A stretch of 64,000 nt of DNA from NCBI RefSeq assembly GCF_016862675.1, contig NZ_BONK01000007.1:124001-188000 (forward strand). The letters run 5' to 3'. The position numbers and the translations under genes were made by a program. The DNA is from Cellulomonas chitinilytica. GTDB lineage: Bacteria > Actinomycetota > Actinomycetes > Actinomycetales > Cellulomonadaceae. Below, piece by piece: positions 6,986 to 16,186 of this stretch (its first letter is position 1; every line of letters begins with the position of its first letter). The notes below the pieces were generated by a model. That model did not search any database and was not told the DNA's origin. It saw nothing but the letters and a program-made list of their open reading frames with translations.

Positions 6986-7809
6986 GATGCCGAGCCTACC
7001 GACGCGTCCGAGGGGGTGTGGCCAGGGGACCGGTCGGCGGTCCCGTCGGGCGTCTGCGCGGGCAGCTCCGGCAGGGCGGCGTCCGCGTCGAAGCACGGCG
7101 CGCGCAGTTGCGTGAGGGTGGCCCAGCCGCGGGCGAGCAGGCCCGCGTCGGTGTCCGGCTCGCGCGTGATCTCGACGTCCGCGTACGTGAGCTGCAGGTT
7201 GCCGTGCTCGAGCTCGTGGACGCGGGCCTGGACCGCGCCGAACGACGCGAGCGGCGCCTTGCGCAGGCCCCGCACGGCGTCGACGGGCCGGTCGGGCACG
7301 TTGAGGTTGAGCACCCGGTTGCGCTCGCCGTGGGCCACGATCCAGTCCAGGACCGGGCGGGTGTACCAACCCGCCGTCTCCCAGTGGCGGGGGTCCTGCT
7401 CGGCGATCGAGACGGCCAGGCCGGGGATGTCGTGCGTCGCGGCCGACAGCGCCGCGCCGACCGTCCCCGAGTGCAGCACCGCGTGGCCCGTGTTCGCGCC
7501 CCGGTTGACGCCCGAGAGGACCAGGTCGGGCTTCGGCCCGAACCCGCCGTAGGCCGCGACGAACGCGATCAGGCCGGGCGCCGCACGGACCGCGAACGAC
7601 GTGACGCCGTCCGGCAGGCCCGGGGACGGGCGAGCCTCCACGAGGAGCCGGCCGTCCTTCTCGGCGCCCAGGAGGGACGCGCTGGCCCCGGACGACTCCC
7701 GGGCCGGGGCTGCGACGACCACGTCGTGGCCGGCGTCGAGCGCGACCTGGGCGAGCACCGCGAGGCCGGGGGAGTCGATGCCGTCGTCGTTCGTCACGAG
7801 CACGCGCAT
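6982..7809 (-). CDS. surE: 5'-nucleotidase SurE
   Basis: 275 aa starting MRVLVTNDDGIDSPGL, which holds the NDD metal ligands and phosphate-binding residues of SurE; the SGVNRGANTG motif and HSGTVGAA segment complete the active site. SurE removes phosphate from nucleoside 5'-monophosphates (and exopolyphosphate in some species). The C-terminal 30 residues are low-complexity and probably disordered. ATG at 7809 follows a poor Shine-Dalgarno. Downstream galE overlaps by 4 bases. Confidence 0.9.
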   Translation of the reverse strand: MRVLVTNDDGIDSPGLAVLAQVALDAGHDVVVAAPARESSGASASLLGAEKDGRLLVEARPSPGLPDGVTSFAVRAAPGLIAFVAAYGGFGPKPDLVLSGVNRGANTGHAVLHSGTVGAALSAATHDIPGLAVSIAEQDPRHWETAGWYTRPVLDWIVAHGERNRVLNLNVPDRPVDAVRGLRKAPLASFGAVQARVHELEHGNLQLTYADVEITREPDTDAGLLARGWATLTQLRAPCFDADAALPELPAQTPDGTADRSPGHTPSDASVGSAS

Positions 7810-7865
7810 GCCTCCATCCGACCGTCGCGCGTGCGGAACCGCCACCGGGGCGGTGGGCGGGCGGG

Positions 7866-8897
7866 TCAGGCGGGGGTGTCCTCCAGGGGGCGGATCACGA
7901 CGCGGCGGGCGAAACGCTCGATCTGCTCGCGACGGCCCGTGCCGAGGCCGCGGCGCGTGACGTTGAGGGCGCCCGCCGCGGCGCCGAGACGGACGGCCTC
8001 CTCGAGCGGCAGGCCGCGACCGATGCCGACCGCGATGCCCGCGGTCATCGAGTCGCCGGCGCCCCGGTGGTCGACGACCGTGATCGGCGGTGGGTGCACG
8101 GCACGCACGTCGTCGGCGGTGACCACGAGCCCTGCGTCGCCCGCGCGGGAGACGACGACGGCGGCGAGGTGGCCGGCGGGTCGGTCGGTGGACCCGGCCG
8201 TCAGCAGGGCGCGGGCCGCCCGGGTCAGCTCGTCGGTGGTGTGCCCCGCGGCGAAGCCGCCCTCGACGAGCTCCTCGTGGCTGATCTTGAGCAGGGTGCC
8301 GCCGGCCTGCGCGAACGCCGCGGCGGCCCTCCCCGAGAGGTCCGCGACGACCGTGCGGCCGGCCGCGCGCAGGTCGCCGGCGAGCCGGCCGACGACCGCG
8401 GCGGGCAGGATCGTCGGCGGGTCCGCGCCGGTGAGGACCGTGACGTCGGCGTCCATCGCCTCGACCAGGACGGTGCCGTACAGGTCGTCGAGCTCGTGCC
8501 GGTCCAGCGGGTGCGGGGGCGTCTCCGCGATCTCCCGGCGGTCGCCGTCGCGCCGGTCGTGCACGTACGCGCCGTTGCCGCCCGCGTACTGGGTGGGCCG
8601 GACGCGGAGCCGTTCGACCTCCGCGAGGTGGGCCAGGACCGTGCCGATCTCGCCGCCGAACGGGCCGCACACCACGACGTCGGCGCCGAGCGAGACGGCC
8701 ATGCGGGCGACCCACAGGCCCTGGCCGCCGGCGTGCACGTGCACCTCGGGATGGGCGTCCTCGCTGGTCGGCGCCTCGATCGTCACGGTGAGGAGCGGGG
8801 TCGCGGCGAGCACGCACACGCGGGGGCTGCGCGCCTCGTCGGGCGCGGTCGGGGCGGAGGCCCGGACGGTGTCGGGCGTCGTGGGCGCGGCCGGCAT
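7866..8897 (-). CDS. PfkB-family sugar kinase (1-phosphofructokinase/6-phosphotagatose kinase type)
   Basis: 343 aa with the ribokinase fold. The phosphate-accepting end DHRGAGDSMTAGIAVGIG contains the GAGD anion hole and catalytic Asp; the N-terminal substrate lid GGQGLWVARMAVSLGADV matches 1-phosphofructokinase-type hexose kinases. The substrate is not certain. I chose the ATG at 8897 rather than an upstream in-frame codon because the 21 extra residues would be Arg-rich and non-homologous; CACACT 6 bases upstream could make it leaderless. Ends 56 bases before surE. Confidence 0.75.
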   Translation of the reverse strand: MPAAPTTPDTVRASAPTAPDEARSPRVCVLAATPLLTVTIEAPTSEDAHPEVHVHAGGQGLWVARMAVSLGADVVVCGPFGGEIGTVLAHLAEVERLRVRPTQYAGGNGAYVHDRRDGDRREIAETPPHPLDRHELDDLYGTVLVEAMDADVTVLTGADPPTILPAAVVGRLAGDLRAAGRTVVADLSGRAAAAFAQAGGTLLKISHEELVEGGFAAGHTTDELTRAARALLTAGSTDRPAGHLAAVVVSRAGDAGLVVTADDVRAVHPPPITVVDHRGAGDSMTAGIAVGIGRGLPLEEAVRLGAAAGALNVTRRGLGTGRREQIERFARRVVIRPLEDTPA

Positions 8898-8934
8898 GCG
8901 TCGAGTGTGAGGCCGACGCGGCGCGGACGCGCGA

Positions 8935-8962
8935 CGACGGAGCCACGTCGACGGAGCCACGT
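8935..8962. repeat. Perfect tandem duplication of a 14-bp unit
   Basis: CGACGGAGCCACGT occurs twice in immediate succession (8935-8948 and 8949-8962) in the upstream region of the PfkB gene. Confidence 0.8.
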
Positions 8963-8986
8963 CGACCGCGGCCCGTCCGGGTATGA

Positions 8987-9028
8987 GACGGCCGCGGGCA
9001 CCCGATCAGGGAGGCACCCGCGGCCGTC
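8987..9028 (-). terminator. Terminator of the peptide ABC transporter operon
   Basis: GACGGCCGCGGG (8987-8998) pairs perfectly with CCCGCGGCCGTC (9017-9028). It lies 13 bases past the stop of the ATPase gene. Confidence 0.75.
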
Positions 9029-9041
9029 GGTCCGTCGGCTG

Positions 9042-10751
9042 CTACCGCAGCCGGTTCCAGGCCTCCCGGCGGACGGCCTGCTCCACCGGGTCGGGGACGG
9101 GCAGCGACGCGAGCAGCCGCTGCGTGTACGGGTGCTTCGGCGCGCCGAGCACCTCGTCGCCCGTGCCCTCCTCGACGAGCACGCCGCGGTGCAGCACCGC
9201 GATGCGGTCCGCGAGCATGTCGACGACGGCCAGGTCGTGGCTGATGAACAGGCACGCGAACCCGAGCTCGGCCTGCAGCCGGGCGAACAGGTCGAGCACG
9301 CGGGCCTGCACCGAGACGTCCAGCGCGGACGTCGGCTCGTCGGCGATGAGCAGCTCCGGGTCGAGCGCGAGGGCCCGGGCGAGCGACGCGCGCTGCCGCT
9401 GACCGCCGGAGAGCTCGTGCGGGAACCGGTCGCCGTACGCGGCGGGCAGCTGCACGGCCTCCAGCAGCTCGTCGACACGGGCCCGGGCGTCGTGCGGGTC
9501 GCTGGCGACGCCGTGGACGACGAGCGGCTCCGCGACGCACTGGGCGATCGTGAGCAGCGGGTTGAAGCTCGTCGCCGGGTCCTGGAAGACGAACCCGATC
9601 CGCTTGCGCACGGGCCGGAACGTCCGTTCGCGGACCCCGCGCATCTCGACGCCGAGCACCTGGAGCGACCCGTCGCTGATCGGGGTGAGGCCCGCGATGG
9701 CCCGGCCGATCGTCGTCTTCCCGCTGCCCGACTCGCCCACGAGACCGAGGACCTCGCCCGGGCGGATCACGAGGTCGACGCCGTCGACCGCCGTGAACCC
9801 GGGCTGCCGCAGCCGGCCCGGGTAGACGATGCGCAGGCCCTTCGCCTCGACCACCGGGGTGGCCGTCGGGTCGACGGCCGGGGTCGCGAACGCGGCGCTC
9901 GTGCCGTCCACGTCGAGCGGCTCGTGCGTGCGCAGCCGGGTGCCGCCGACGCGGGGGACCGCGTCGAGCAGCGCGCGCGTGTACGGGTGCTGCGGCGACT
10001 CGAACAGCGTGCGGACGTCGGCCTGCTCGACGATCTCGCCGTCGTACATCACCGCGACCCGGTCGGCCAGGTCGGCCACCACGCCCATGTTGTGCGTGAT
10101 GATGACGACCGCCGAGCCGAAGTCCTGCGGCAGCCGCCGCAGCAGCTCGAGGATCTCCGCCTGGACGGTGACGTCGAGGGCGGTCGTCGGCTCGTCGGCG
10201 ATGATCAGGCCCGGGTTCAGCGAGACCGCCTGCGCGATGACGATGCGCTGCTTCTGCCCGCCCGAGAACTGGTGCGGGTAGTAGTCGACGCGGTGCTCCG
10301 GGTCCGGGATGCCCACGCGCCGCAGCACGTCGATCGCCTTCTCGCGCGCCTGCGCCCGGGACAGCTTCGCGTGGGCCCGCAGGCCCTCGATGATCTGCCA
10401 GCCGACCGGGTACACCGGGTTGAGGACGCTCGACGGCTCCTGGAACACCATCGCGGCGTCCCGGCCGCGGACGTCCCGCAGCGCCGAGCCCTTGAGCCGG
10501 GTGACGTCGAGCTGCTGCGACCCGTCCCGACGGGAGAGCAGCACGGCGCCCTCGGTCGTCGCGGTCGAGGGCAGCAGGCCGAGGATCGTGCGGGCCGTGA
10601 CCGTCTTGCCCGAGCCCGACTCGCCCACGATGGCGAGGACCTCGCCCGGTGCGACGCTCAGGCTGACGCCCGAGACAGCGGCGACGGAGCCCCGGTCGGT
10701 GGCGAATGTGATCTTCAGGTCGCGGATGTCCACGACGGGGGTGGTGCTCAC
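9042..10751 (-). CDS. Dipeptide/oligopeptide ABC transporter, fused double ATPase (DppD-DppF type)
   Basis: 569 aa carrying two complete ABC ATPase domains. The first has Walker A GESGSGKT near residue 45, signature FSGGQKQR and Walker B LIIADEPTTALD; the second has GESGSGKT, LSGGQRQR and LLIADEPTSALD. Both end in the oligopeptide-transporter C-terminal motif HPYTRALL/HPYTQRLL. Fusion of DppD and DppF is common in actinobacteria. It powers import by the two permeases encoded just upstream; the GTG start overlaps the permease stop by 4 bases. Confidence 0.9.
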   Translation of the reverse strand: MSTTPVVDIRDLKITFATDRGSVAAVSGVSLSVAPGEVLAIVGESGSGKTVTARTILGLLPSTATTEGAVLLSRRDGSQQLDVTRLKGSALRDVRGRDAAMVFQEPSSVLNPVYPVGWQIIEGLRAHAKLSRAQAREKAIDVLRRVGIPDPEHRVDYYPHQFSGGQKQRIVIAQAVSLNPGLIIADEPTTALDVTVQAEILELLRRLPQDFGSAVVIITHNMGVVADLADRVAVMYDGEIVEQADVRTLFESPQHPYTRALLDAVPRVGGTRLRTHEPLDVDGTSAAFATPAVDPTATPVVEAKGLRIVYPGRLRQPGFTAVDGVDLVIRPGEVLGLVGESGSGKTTIGRAIAGLTPISDGSLQVLGVEMRGVRERTFRPVRKRIGFVFQDPATSFNPLLTIAQCVAEPLVVHGVASDPHDARARVDELLEAVQLPAAYGDRFPHELSGGQRQRASLARALALDPELLIADEPTSALDVSVQARVLDLFARLQAELGFACLFISHDLAVVDMLADRIAVLHRGVLVEEGTGDEVLGAPKHPYTQRLLASLPVPDPVEQAVRREAWNRLR

Positions 10752-11854
10752 TGTGCTGCTCCGTCCTCGGCCGTGGGGCCGGCGAAGGTGGCGTCCGACG
10801 GGCCCTCGAAGGCGCCGAGGCCCTCGAAGCCCTCGGGGCCGGCGGCGAGGACGCCGCCCGGGACGACGGACGCGGTGCCGACCTCGCCGGCGAGCTGCGC
10901 GGCGGCCCGGCGGGTGCGCAGGCGCGGGTCGGCGAGGTCGTTGAGCGACTCCCCGACGAGCGTCACGCCGAGCACCGTGAGCACGATCGCCGTGCCGGGG
11001 AAGATCGACGTCCACCAGATGCCGCTCGTGACGTCGGACAGGGCCTTGAACAGGTCATAGCCCCACTCGGCGGCAGACGTCGGCTCGATGCCGAAGCCCA
11101 GGAAGCCCAGGCCGGCGAGCGTCAGGACGGCCTCCGAGCAGTTCAGCGTCATGATCAGCGGGAGCGTGCGCGTCGAGTTCCGCAGCACGTGGCGGGTCAT
11201 GATCCGCCAGTGGTTCGCACCGATCACGCGCGCCGACTCGACGAACGCCTCCGACTTGATCCGCACCACCTCGGCGCGGACCACCCGGAAGTACTGCGGG
11301 ATGAACACGACGGTGATCGATATCGCCGCCGCGAGGATCCCGGCCCACATCCCGGACTGGCCCCCGCTGATGGCGATGGCGACGACGATCGCGAGCAGCA
11401 GCGACGGGAACGCGTAGATCGCGTCGGCGACGACCACGAGCGTGCGGTCGAGCCAGCCACCGAAGTAGGCGGACACCAGGCCGAGCAGGATGCCCACGAC
11501 GCTCGACAGCACGACGGCCACGATCATCACGAGCAGGGCCGTGCGCGCGCCCCAGATGACGCGGGACAGCACGTCGTAGCCGCCGACGGTGGTGCCCCAC
11601 AGGTGCTCGGCGGAGGGCGGCTGCTGCGAGCCGAACGCGACGCCGTCGCTGCGGAGCTGGGCGTAGCCGTACGGCGCGAGGAGCGGCGCGAAGACGGCCG
11701 TGAGGACGAAGACCGCCGTCAGGACGAGGCCGCCGACGAGCATGCCGCGCTGCAGGCCGACGCTGGTGCGGAGCTGGTGGACGACGGGCAGGCGCTTCCA
11801 GAGCGGCAGGCGCGTAGGTGCAGGTGCGGGGGCGGGTGCGGTGGTGGTCGTCAT
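10748..11854 (-). CDS. Peptide ABC transporter permease (DppC/OppC type)
   Basis: 368 aa. After an Ala/Pro-rich N terminus there is one membrane helix (GMLVGGLVLTAVFVLTAVFA), the extracellular loop with HLWGTTVGGYDVLSRVIWGA typical of DppC/OppC, and five further helices. The EAA loop containing ARVIGANHWRIMTRHVLRNS contacts the ATPase. The C-terminal 60 residues are an unusual soluble tail rich in Gly/Ala beyond the normal end of the family. Only one base separates its ATG from the stop of the upstream DppB gene. Confidence 0.88.
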   Translation of the reverse strand: MTTTTAPAPAPAPTRLPLWKRLPVVHQLRTSVGLQRGMLVGGLVLTAVFVLTAVFAPLLAPYGYAQLRSDGVAFGSQQPPSAEHLWGTTVGGYDVLSRVIWGARTALLVMIVAVVLSSVVGILLGLVSAYFGGWLDRTLVVVADAIYAFPSLLLAIVVAIAISGGQSGMWAGILAAAISITVVFIPQYFRVVRAEVVRIKSEAFVESARVIGANHWRIMTRHVLRNSTRTLPLIMTLNCSEAVLTLAGLGFLGFGIEPTSAAEWGYDLFKALSDVTSGIWWTSIFPGTAIVLTVLGVTLVGESLNDLADPRLRTRRAAAQLAGEVGTASVVPGGVLAAGPEGFEGLGAFEGPSDATFAGPTAEDGAAQ

Positions 11855-11855
11855 G

Positions 11856-12962
11856 TCAGTACCGGATCCTCGGGTCGACGAGCGCCGCGATGACGTCGAC
11901 GACGAAGTTGGTCAGGGCCACCACGACGGCGAGCAGGGCGACGAGGCCCTGGACGGCCACGAAGTCGCGGGCCAGCAGGTACTGCACCAGCTGGAAGCCG
12001 AGGCCCTTCCACTCGAACGTGGTCTCGGTCAGCACCGCACCGCCCAGGAGCAGCGCGATCTGCAGACCGATGACGGTGATGATCGGCACCAGCGCCGGAC
12101 GCCACGCGTGCTTCTTCAGCAGGCGCCGCTCGGCGACCCCGCGGGAGCGGGCCGCCTCGACGTAGCCGGACGACAGCGTGCCGATGACGTTGGTGCGGAC
12201 GAGCCGCAGGAACACCCCGGCCGTCAGCAGGCCGAGGGTGACGGCGGGCAGGACCGCGTGCCGCAGCACGTCGAGGACGACCTCGCCGTCGCCCGTGCTC
12301 AGCGCGTCCACGAGGTAGAGGCCCGTCCCGGCGCTGTGCAGCTGCATCTGGATCTCGGCGCCCGTCGACGCCCGTCCGGAGACCGGCAGCGCGTTGAGCC
12401 ACACCGAGAACGTGAGCTTGAGCAGCATGCCGGCGAAGAACACCGGCGTCGCGTAGGCGAGGATCGCGCCGACCCGCAGGCCCGCGTCGGGCGCCTTGTC
12501 GCGTCGGGCCGCGGCGATGCGGCCGAGCGGGACGCCGACGGCGAACGCGACGATGAGCGCGTAGAACGTGAGCTCGAGCGTCGCGGCGCCGTACGTGAGG
12601 ATCACCTCGGTGACGGGGCGGTGGTCCGAGATCGTCGACCCGAAGTCGCCCCGCACGATGCCGCCGAGGTAGTCGAGGTACTGCGTGAGCAGCGGCCGGT
12701 CGTAGCCGGCCTCGTGGATCCGCTCCTGGAGCTGCTGGGGCGTCAGCCGGCCGCCGAGCGCGGCGGTGATCGGGTCGCCCGTGGCCCGCATCAGGACGAA
12801 GACGGTCGTCACGAGGATGAAGATCGTGGGGAAGATCAGCAGGAAGCGGACCAGCAGGTAGCGGCCGAGCCCCCCGCCGGTGCGTCGTCGGGACTTGCCC
12901 GGGGCGTCAGGGGACTCGACGGGTGCGGCGTCCGTCGGCGCGCCCGTGGTGATGGAGGTCAT
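11856..12962 (-). CDS. Peptide ABC transporter permease (DppB/OppB type)
   Basis: 368 aa, six membrane helices. The first helix GRYLLVRFLLIFPTIFILVT and the loop LGGRLTPQQLQERIHEAGYDRPLLTQYLDYL are typical of DppB. The EAA loop reads ARSRGVAERRLLKKHAWRPAL. I chose the ATG at 12962 (MTSITTG) since the upstream ATG adds a short non-conserved extension. It forms the translocation channel with the DppC-type partner. Confidence 0.88.
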   Translation of the reverse strand: MTSITTGAPTDAAPVESPDAPGKSRRRTGGGLGRYLLVRFLLIFPTIFILVTTVFVLMRATGDPITAALGGRLTPQQLQERIHEAGYDRPLLTQYLDYLGGIVRGDFGSTISDHRPVTEVILTYGAATLELTFYALIVAFAVGVPLGRIAAARRDKAPDAGLRVGAILAYATPVFFAGMLLKLTFSVWLNALPVSGRASTGAEIQMQLHSAGTGLYLVDALSTGDGEVVLDVLRHAVLPAVTLGLLTAGVFLRLVRTNVIGTLSSGYVEAARSRGVAERRLLKKHAWRPALVPIITVIGLQIALLLGGAVLTETTFEWKGLGFQLVQYLLARDFVAVQGLVALLAVVVALTNFVVDVIAALVDPRIRY

Positions 12963-13017
12963 GGGATTCCTGCCTGTGCTGCGGTGGTGCGAGGTGGGCA
13001 CCGATGCCGGTCGAGCC

Positions 13018-13056
13018 GGCCGGCCCGCCCTGCGTCGTGAGCAGGACGGGCCGACC
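13018..13056 (-). promoter_or_regulatory. Stem-loop between solute-binding protein and permease genes
   Basis: A 16-bp arm pair with two mismatches (13018-13033 against 13041-13056) sits 22 bases after the binding-protein stop. In such operons a hairpin here usually lets more binding protein than permease be made, through partial termination or mRNA protection. Confidence 0.5.
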
Positions 13057-13078
13057 GGCCCGGGGAACTAGCTGGTGC

Positions 13079-14734
13079 TCAGCCCTTGGAGAGAGCGCCG
13101 TAGCGGAACTTGAAGGACGCGTCGAGCGTGTCCTCCGCACCGTTGACGTTCTTGCCGACGACGGCGACCTGCGCACCCTGGAGGTACGGGACGGTCGAGA
13201 GGTCCTTCGCGACGGCGTCCTGGATCTGGCCGATGAGCGCGGTCCGCTCGGTCGGGTCCGGCGTGGTCGCCTGCTGCAGGATCATGTCGTTGACGGTCGG
13301 GTTGTCGTAGTGGTTCGCCAGGAAGTTGTCCTTGAGGAAGAACGGCGTCAGGTAGTTGTCGGCGTCCGAGTAGTCCGGGAACCAGCCGAGCTGGTACGCG
13401 GGGTAGACGTCGGCGACGCGGTCCTTCGAGTACTGCACCCACTCGGTGGTCTGGAGGTCGACGGCGAACAGGCCGTCCTTCTCGAGCTGGTCCTTGATGA
13501 GGCCGTACTCGTCACCCGACGACGGGCCGTAGTGGTCGTTCGAGTACTGCAGGCTCAGCTTGACGGGCGTGGTGACGCCGGCGGCCGAGAGGGTCTCCTT
13601 CGCCTTGGCGGCGTCGGGGCCACCCTTGCCGTCGCCGTAGAGGCCCTTGAGCGCCTCGTTGGCGCCGGTCAGGCCCTCCGCGACGAACGAGTACAGCGGC
13701 GTGTACGTGCCCTTGTAGACCTGGTCCGACAGCTCCTGGCGGTCGATGAGGTCGGCGACGGCCTGGCGCACCGCGAGGGCCTTGGCCGGGTCGGCCTCCG
13801 CCGTCTGGGTGCCGTAGGGCTGCGTGTCGAAGTTGAACGTGATGTAGCGGATCTCGCCGCCGGGGCCGTCGACGACCTTGACGTTGTCGTCGCCGCGCAG
13901 GTCCTCGATGTCCGTGGCCGCGAGGCTGCGGATGGCGACGTCGATGTCGCCCTGCTGGATCTCGAGCTTGAGGTTCGAGGAGTCGGCGTAGTACTTGACG
14001 TTGATCTCGTCCGTCTTCGGCTTGCCGAGCAGACCCTTGTAGTCCGGGTTCGCCTTGTACGAGACCAGGTTGTTGAAGTCGTAGCCGGTGATCACGTACT
14101 GGCCGGCGAAGGCGTTCGCCTTGACGATGTCCTGGTCGGGCGTGAGCTCGTCGGGGGAGAGGACCTCCTCGTCGACGATCGCGCCGGGGAAGCTCGCGAG
14201 GATCTGCGGGAACACCTGGTCGTTGGCGGCCTTGAGGTGGAACACGACGGTGAGGTCGTCCACGGCGTCCGTCGAGTCGAGGTTGTAGAGCAGCGACGAC
14301 GGGCCGTCGGGCGCGGCGATCTTCAGCTGGCGGTCGAACGAAAACTTCACGTCCGAGGCCGTCAGGGCGTGGCCGTTGGCGAACTTCAGGCCGTCCTTGA
14401 GCTTGACCGTGTACTCGGTCGGGCTCGTGAACTCGGCGGACTCGGCGGCGTCGGGCTCGACGTCCGAGGAGCCGTACGGCGAGTTCATGAGGAACTCGAA
14501 CACCTGGGTCTGCACGGCGAGCGAGCCGTTGTCGTAGGACCCGGCGGGGTCGAGGGTGACGATCTTGTCGGTGGTGCCGATGGTCAGCGCGCCCCCGCTG
14601 CTGCCGTTGTCGGCGCTGTCGGTGCTGCCGCCGTCGTTCCCGTTGCCGCTGCAGGCGGCGAGGACGAGGGCTGTGGCCGCGATGCCCGCGGTCGCCGCGA
14701 GCGCGCGGCGCCGGTTCTTCGCAACGGAAGACAT
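13079..14734 (-). CDS. Extracellular solute-binding protein family 5 (peptide-binding lipoprotein)
   Basis: 551 aa. The signal peptide of about 28 residues ends in a lipobox (LVLAACSG), so the protein is a lipid-anchored lipoprotein. Family 5 features are GTTDKIVTLDPAGSYDNGS near the start, the KFANGHALTASDVKFSFDRQ segment, and the AVRQAVADLIDRQEL helix. It should capture peptides or similar ligands for the DppBCDF-type transporter encoded downstream in the same operon. Confidence 0.9.
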   Translation of the reverse strand: MSSVAKNRRRALAATAGIAATALVLAACSGNGNDGGSTDSADNGSSGGALTIGTTDKIVTLDPAGSYDNGSLAVQTQVFEFLMNSPYGSSDVEPDAAESAEFTSPTEYTVKLKDGLKFANGHALTASDVKFSFDRQLKIAAPDGPSSLLYNLDSTDAVDDLTVVFHLKAANDQVFPQILASFPGAIVDEEVLSPDELTPDQDIVKANAFAGQYVITGYDFNNLVSYKANPDYKGLLGKPKTDEINVKYYADSSNLKLEIQQGDIDVAIRSLAATDIEDLRGDDNVKVVDGPGGEIRYITFNFDTQPYGTQTAEADPAKALAVRQAVADLIDRQELSDQVYKGTYTPLYSFVAEGLTGANEALKGLYGDGKGGPDAAKAKETLSAAGVTTPVKLSLQYSNDHYGPSSGDEYGLIKDQLEKDGLFAVDLQTTEWVQYSKDRVADVYPAYQLGWFPDYSDADNYLTPFFLKDNFLANHYDNPTVNDMILQQATTPDPTERTALIGQIQDAVAKDLSTVPYLQGAQVAVVGKNVNGAEDTLDASFKFRYGALSKG

Positions 14735-14873
14735 CCGCTACCTCTTTCGTCAGGAGCCGGGACCTGTGACCCAGGCCACTCCGGCGTGTGCGTGTTGGAG
14801 GGATGTCTAACACACACAAGTCACACAAGAAACGTCTGTCTTACCGGCAAGTAACATCCAGATACCGAGATGA
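14735..14873. other. AT-richer promoter island upstream of the peptide transporter operon
   Basis: Bases 14805-14875 are clearly less GC-rich than the surroundings. CACACAAG occurs twice, at 14813-14820 and 14822-14829. The operon promoter is probably here on the minus strand, but no box pair is convincing. Confidence 0.4.
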
Positions 14874-16109
14874 TCACGAGTCGGCCACGGAGCTGCCGCC
14901 GTCGATGACCGGCGCCCCTTCGTCGTCCAGCGCGACCTCCTCGGGCCCACGGACACCCAGCGCCGACGCAACCGGCGGACCCGTCAGGCCGTAGAGGACG
15001 GCCGTCACGAGGACCACCCCGAACACCACCGGGACGAGCTCCGGAAAGGGCTGGCCCGAGTGCTCGAACCGGATCGACAGCACCGAGGCCGTCGACGCGG
15101 CGACGATGCCGCGCGGTGCCATCCAGGCGACCATCGCGCGCTCGCGGCCCGTCAGCACCGAGCGCGTCGTCGCGACCCACGTCGCCATCGGCCGCACCAC
15201 CAGCGCCAGGAGTGCGACGACGAGAAGCGTCGCGGGGAGGTAGTGCGCGAGGGCGTCGAGATCCACCAGCGCTGAGAGGACGATGAACAGCGAGCCCACG
15301 ATGAGCAGGCCGACGTGGCTGCCGAACTCGTGCAGCGCGTCGATCCGCACGACCTTCTGGTTCGCGAGCGTCACCCCCATCGCCGTCGTCGCGAACAGCC
15401 CTGCCTCGTCGAACGCCGCCTCCGCACCCGCGAACGCCACCAGCGCGACCGCCACCGCGAGCGGCACCTGCATCGGCGCGGGCACCCACCCGGACCGGAC
15501 CGCCAGCAGGTACAGCACGGCACCGACGAGACCAGCGGTCACCCCCGTGGCACCCGTGGGCCCGAGCAGCGGCGGGTTGGCGTGCAGCGCGACGTTCACC
15601 GCGGCGACCGCGACGGTCGCACCGATCGGGTCGATGAAGATGCCCTCGAACGCCAGCACGGACTCCAGCGGCTGCCGCGGGCGGATGATCGCCAGCAGCG
15701 GCCCGACGACCGTCGGCCCCGACACGATGACGATCGCGCCGATCACCGCGGCCCGCGCCGGGCTCAGGTCGAGCACGGCCCACGCGGCCAGCGCGCCGCC
15801 GACCCCCGTGACCAGTGCGCCGACCGTGACCAGGCCGATGACCGGGCGCCTCGCACCCCCGCCCAGCCGGCTCAGGTCGAGCTTGAGCGACTCCTCGAAC
15901 AGCAGGAGCGAGACGGCCATCGTGACCAGCGGGAACAGGTTGTCGCCGAGGATCGCCTCCGGGTCCAGCCACCCGAGCACCGGACCGACCAGGAGCCCAA
16001 GGACGAGCAGAAGGATGATCGACGGCACCCCGACGGCCCGGCCGAGGACCTGGCCGCCGACGCCGAGCAGGACGATCAGGGCGACACCGCCCGTGAACGC
16101 GAGCTCCAT
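14874..16109 (-). CDS. Cation:proton antiporter (CPA1/NhaP-like)
   Basis: 411 aa, about 12 membrane helices beginning ELAFTGGVALIVLLGVGGQVLG. The half-helix region AIVIVSGPTVVGPLLAIIRP and the following FEGIFIDPIGATVAV carry the conserved Asp/Glu-Pro elements of CPA antiporters (the usual ND pair is replaced by ID-P). The C terminus RAMVAWMAPRGIVAASTASV has the conserved Arg-Gly of the family. Likely Na+/H+ or K+/H+ exchange at the inner membrane. Stands alone. Confidence 0.8.
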   Translation of the reverse strand: MELAFTGGVALIVLLGVGGQVLGRAVGVPSIILLLVLGLLVGPVLGWLDPEAILGDNLFPLVTMAVSLLLFEESLKLDLSRLGGGARRPVIGLVTVGALVTGVGGALAAWAVLDLSPARAAVIGAIVIVSGPTVVGPLLAIIRPRQPLESVLAFEGIFIDPIGATVAVAAVNVALHANPPLLGPTGATGVTAGLVGAVLYLLAVRSGWVPAPMQVPLAVAVALVAFAGAEAAFDEAGLFATTAMGVTLANQKVVRIDALHEFGSHVGLLIVGSLFIVLSALVDLDALAHYLPATLLVVALLALVVRPMATWVATTRSVLTGRERAMVAWMAPRGIVAASTASVLSIRFEHSGQPFPELVPVVFGVVLVTAVLYGLTGPPVASALGVRGPEEVALDDEGAPVIDGGSSVADS

Positions 16110-16186
16110 CGGGCCATCATGTCGGGACGGACGGGACCGCGCCGGACCTGGCGCCCGGGGAGGGCGTGCGTGCCAGGCTGGGCGCC

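Noticed and set aside
8067..11060. Long plus-strand open frames opposite the ABC transporter ATPase
   Set aside because: They are antisense shadows of the well-supported minus-strand genes, with Arg/Asp/Val-rich composition and no recognisable domain.
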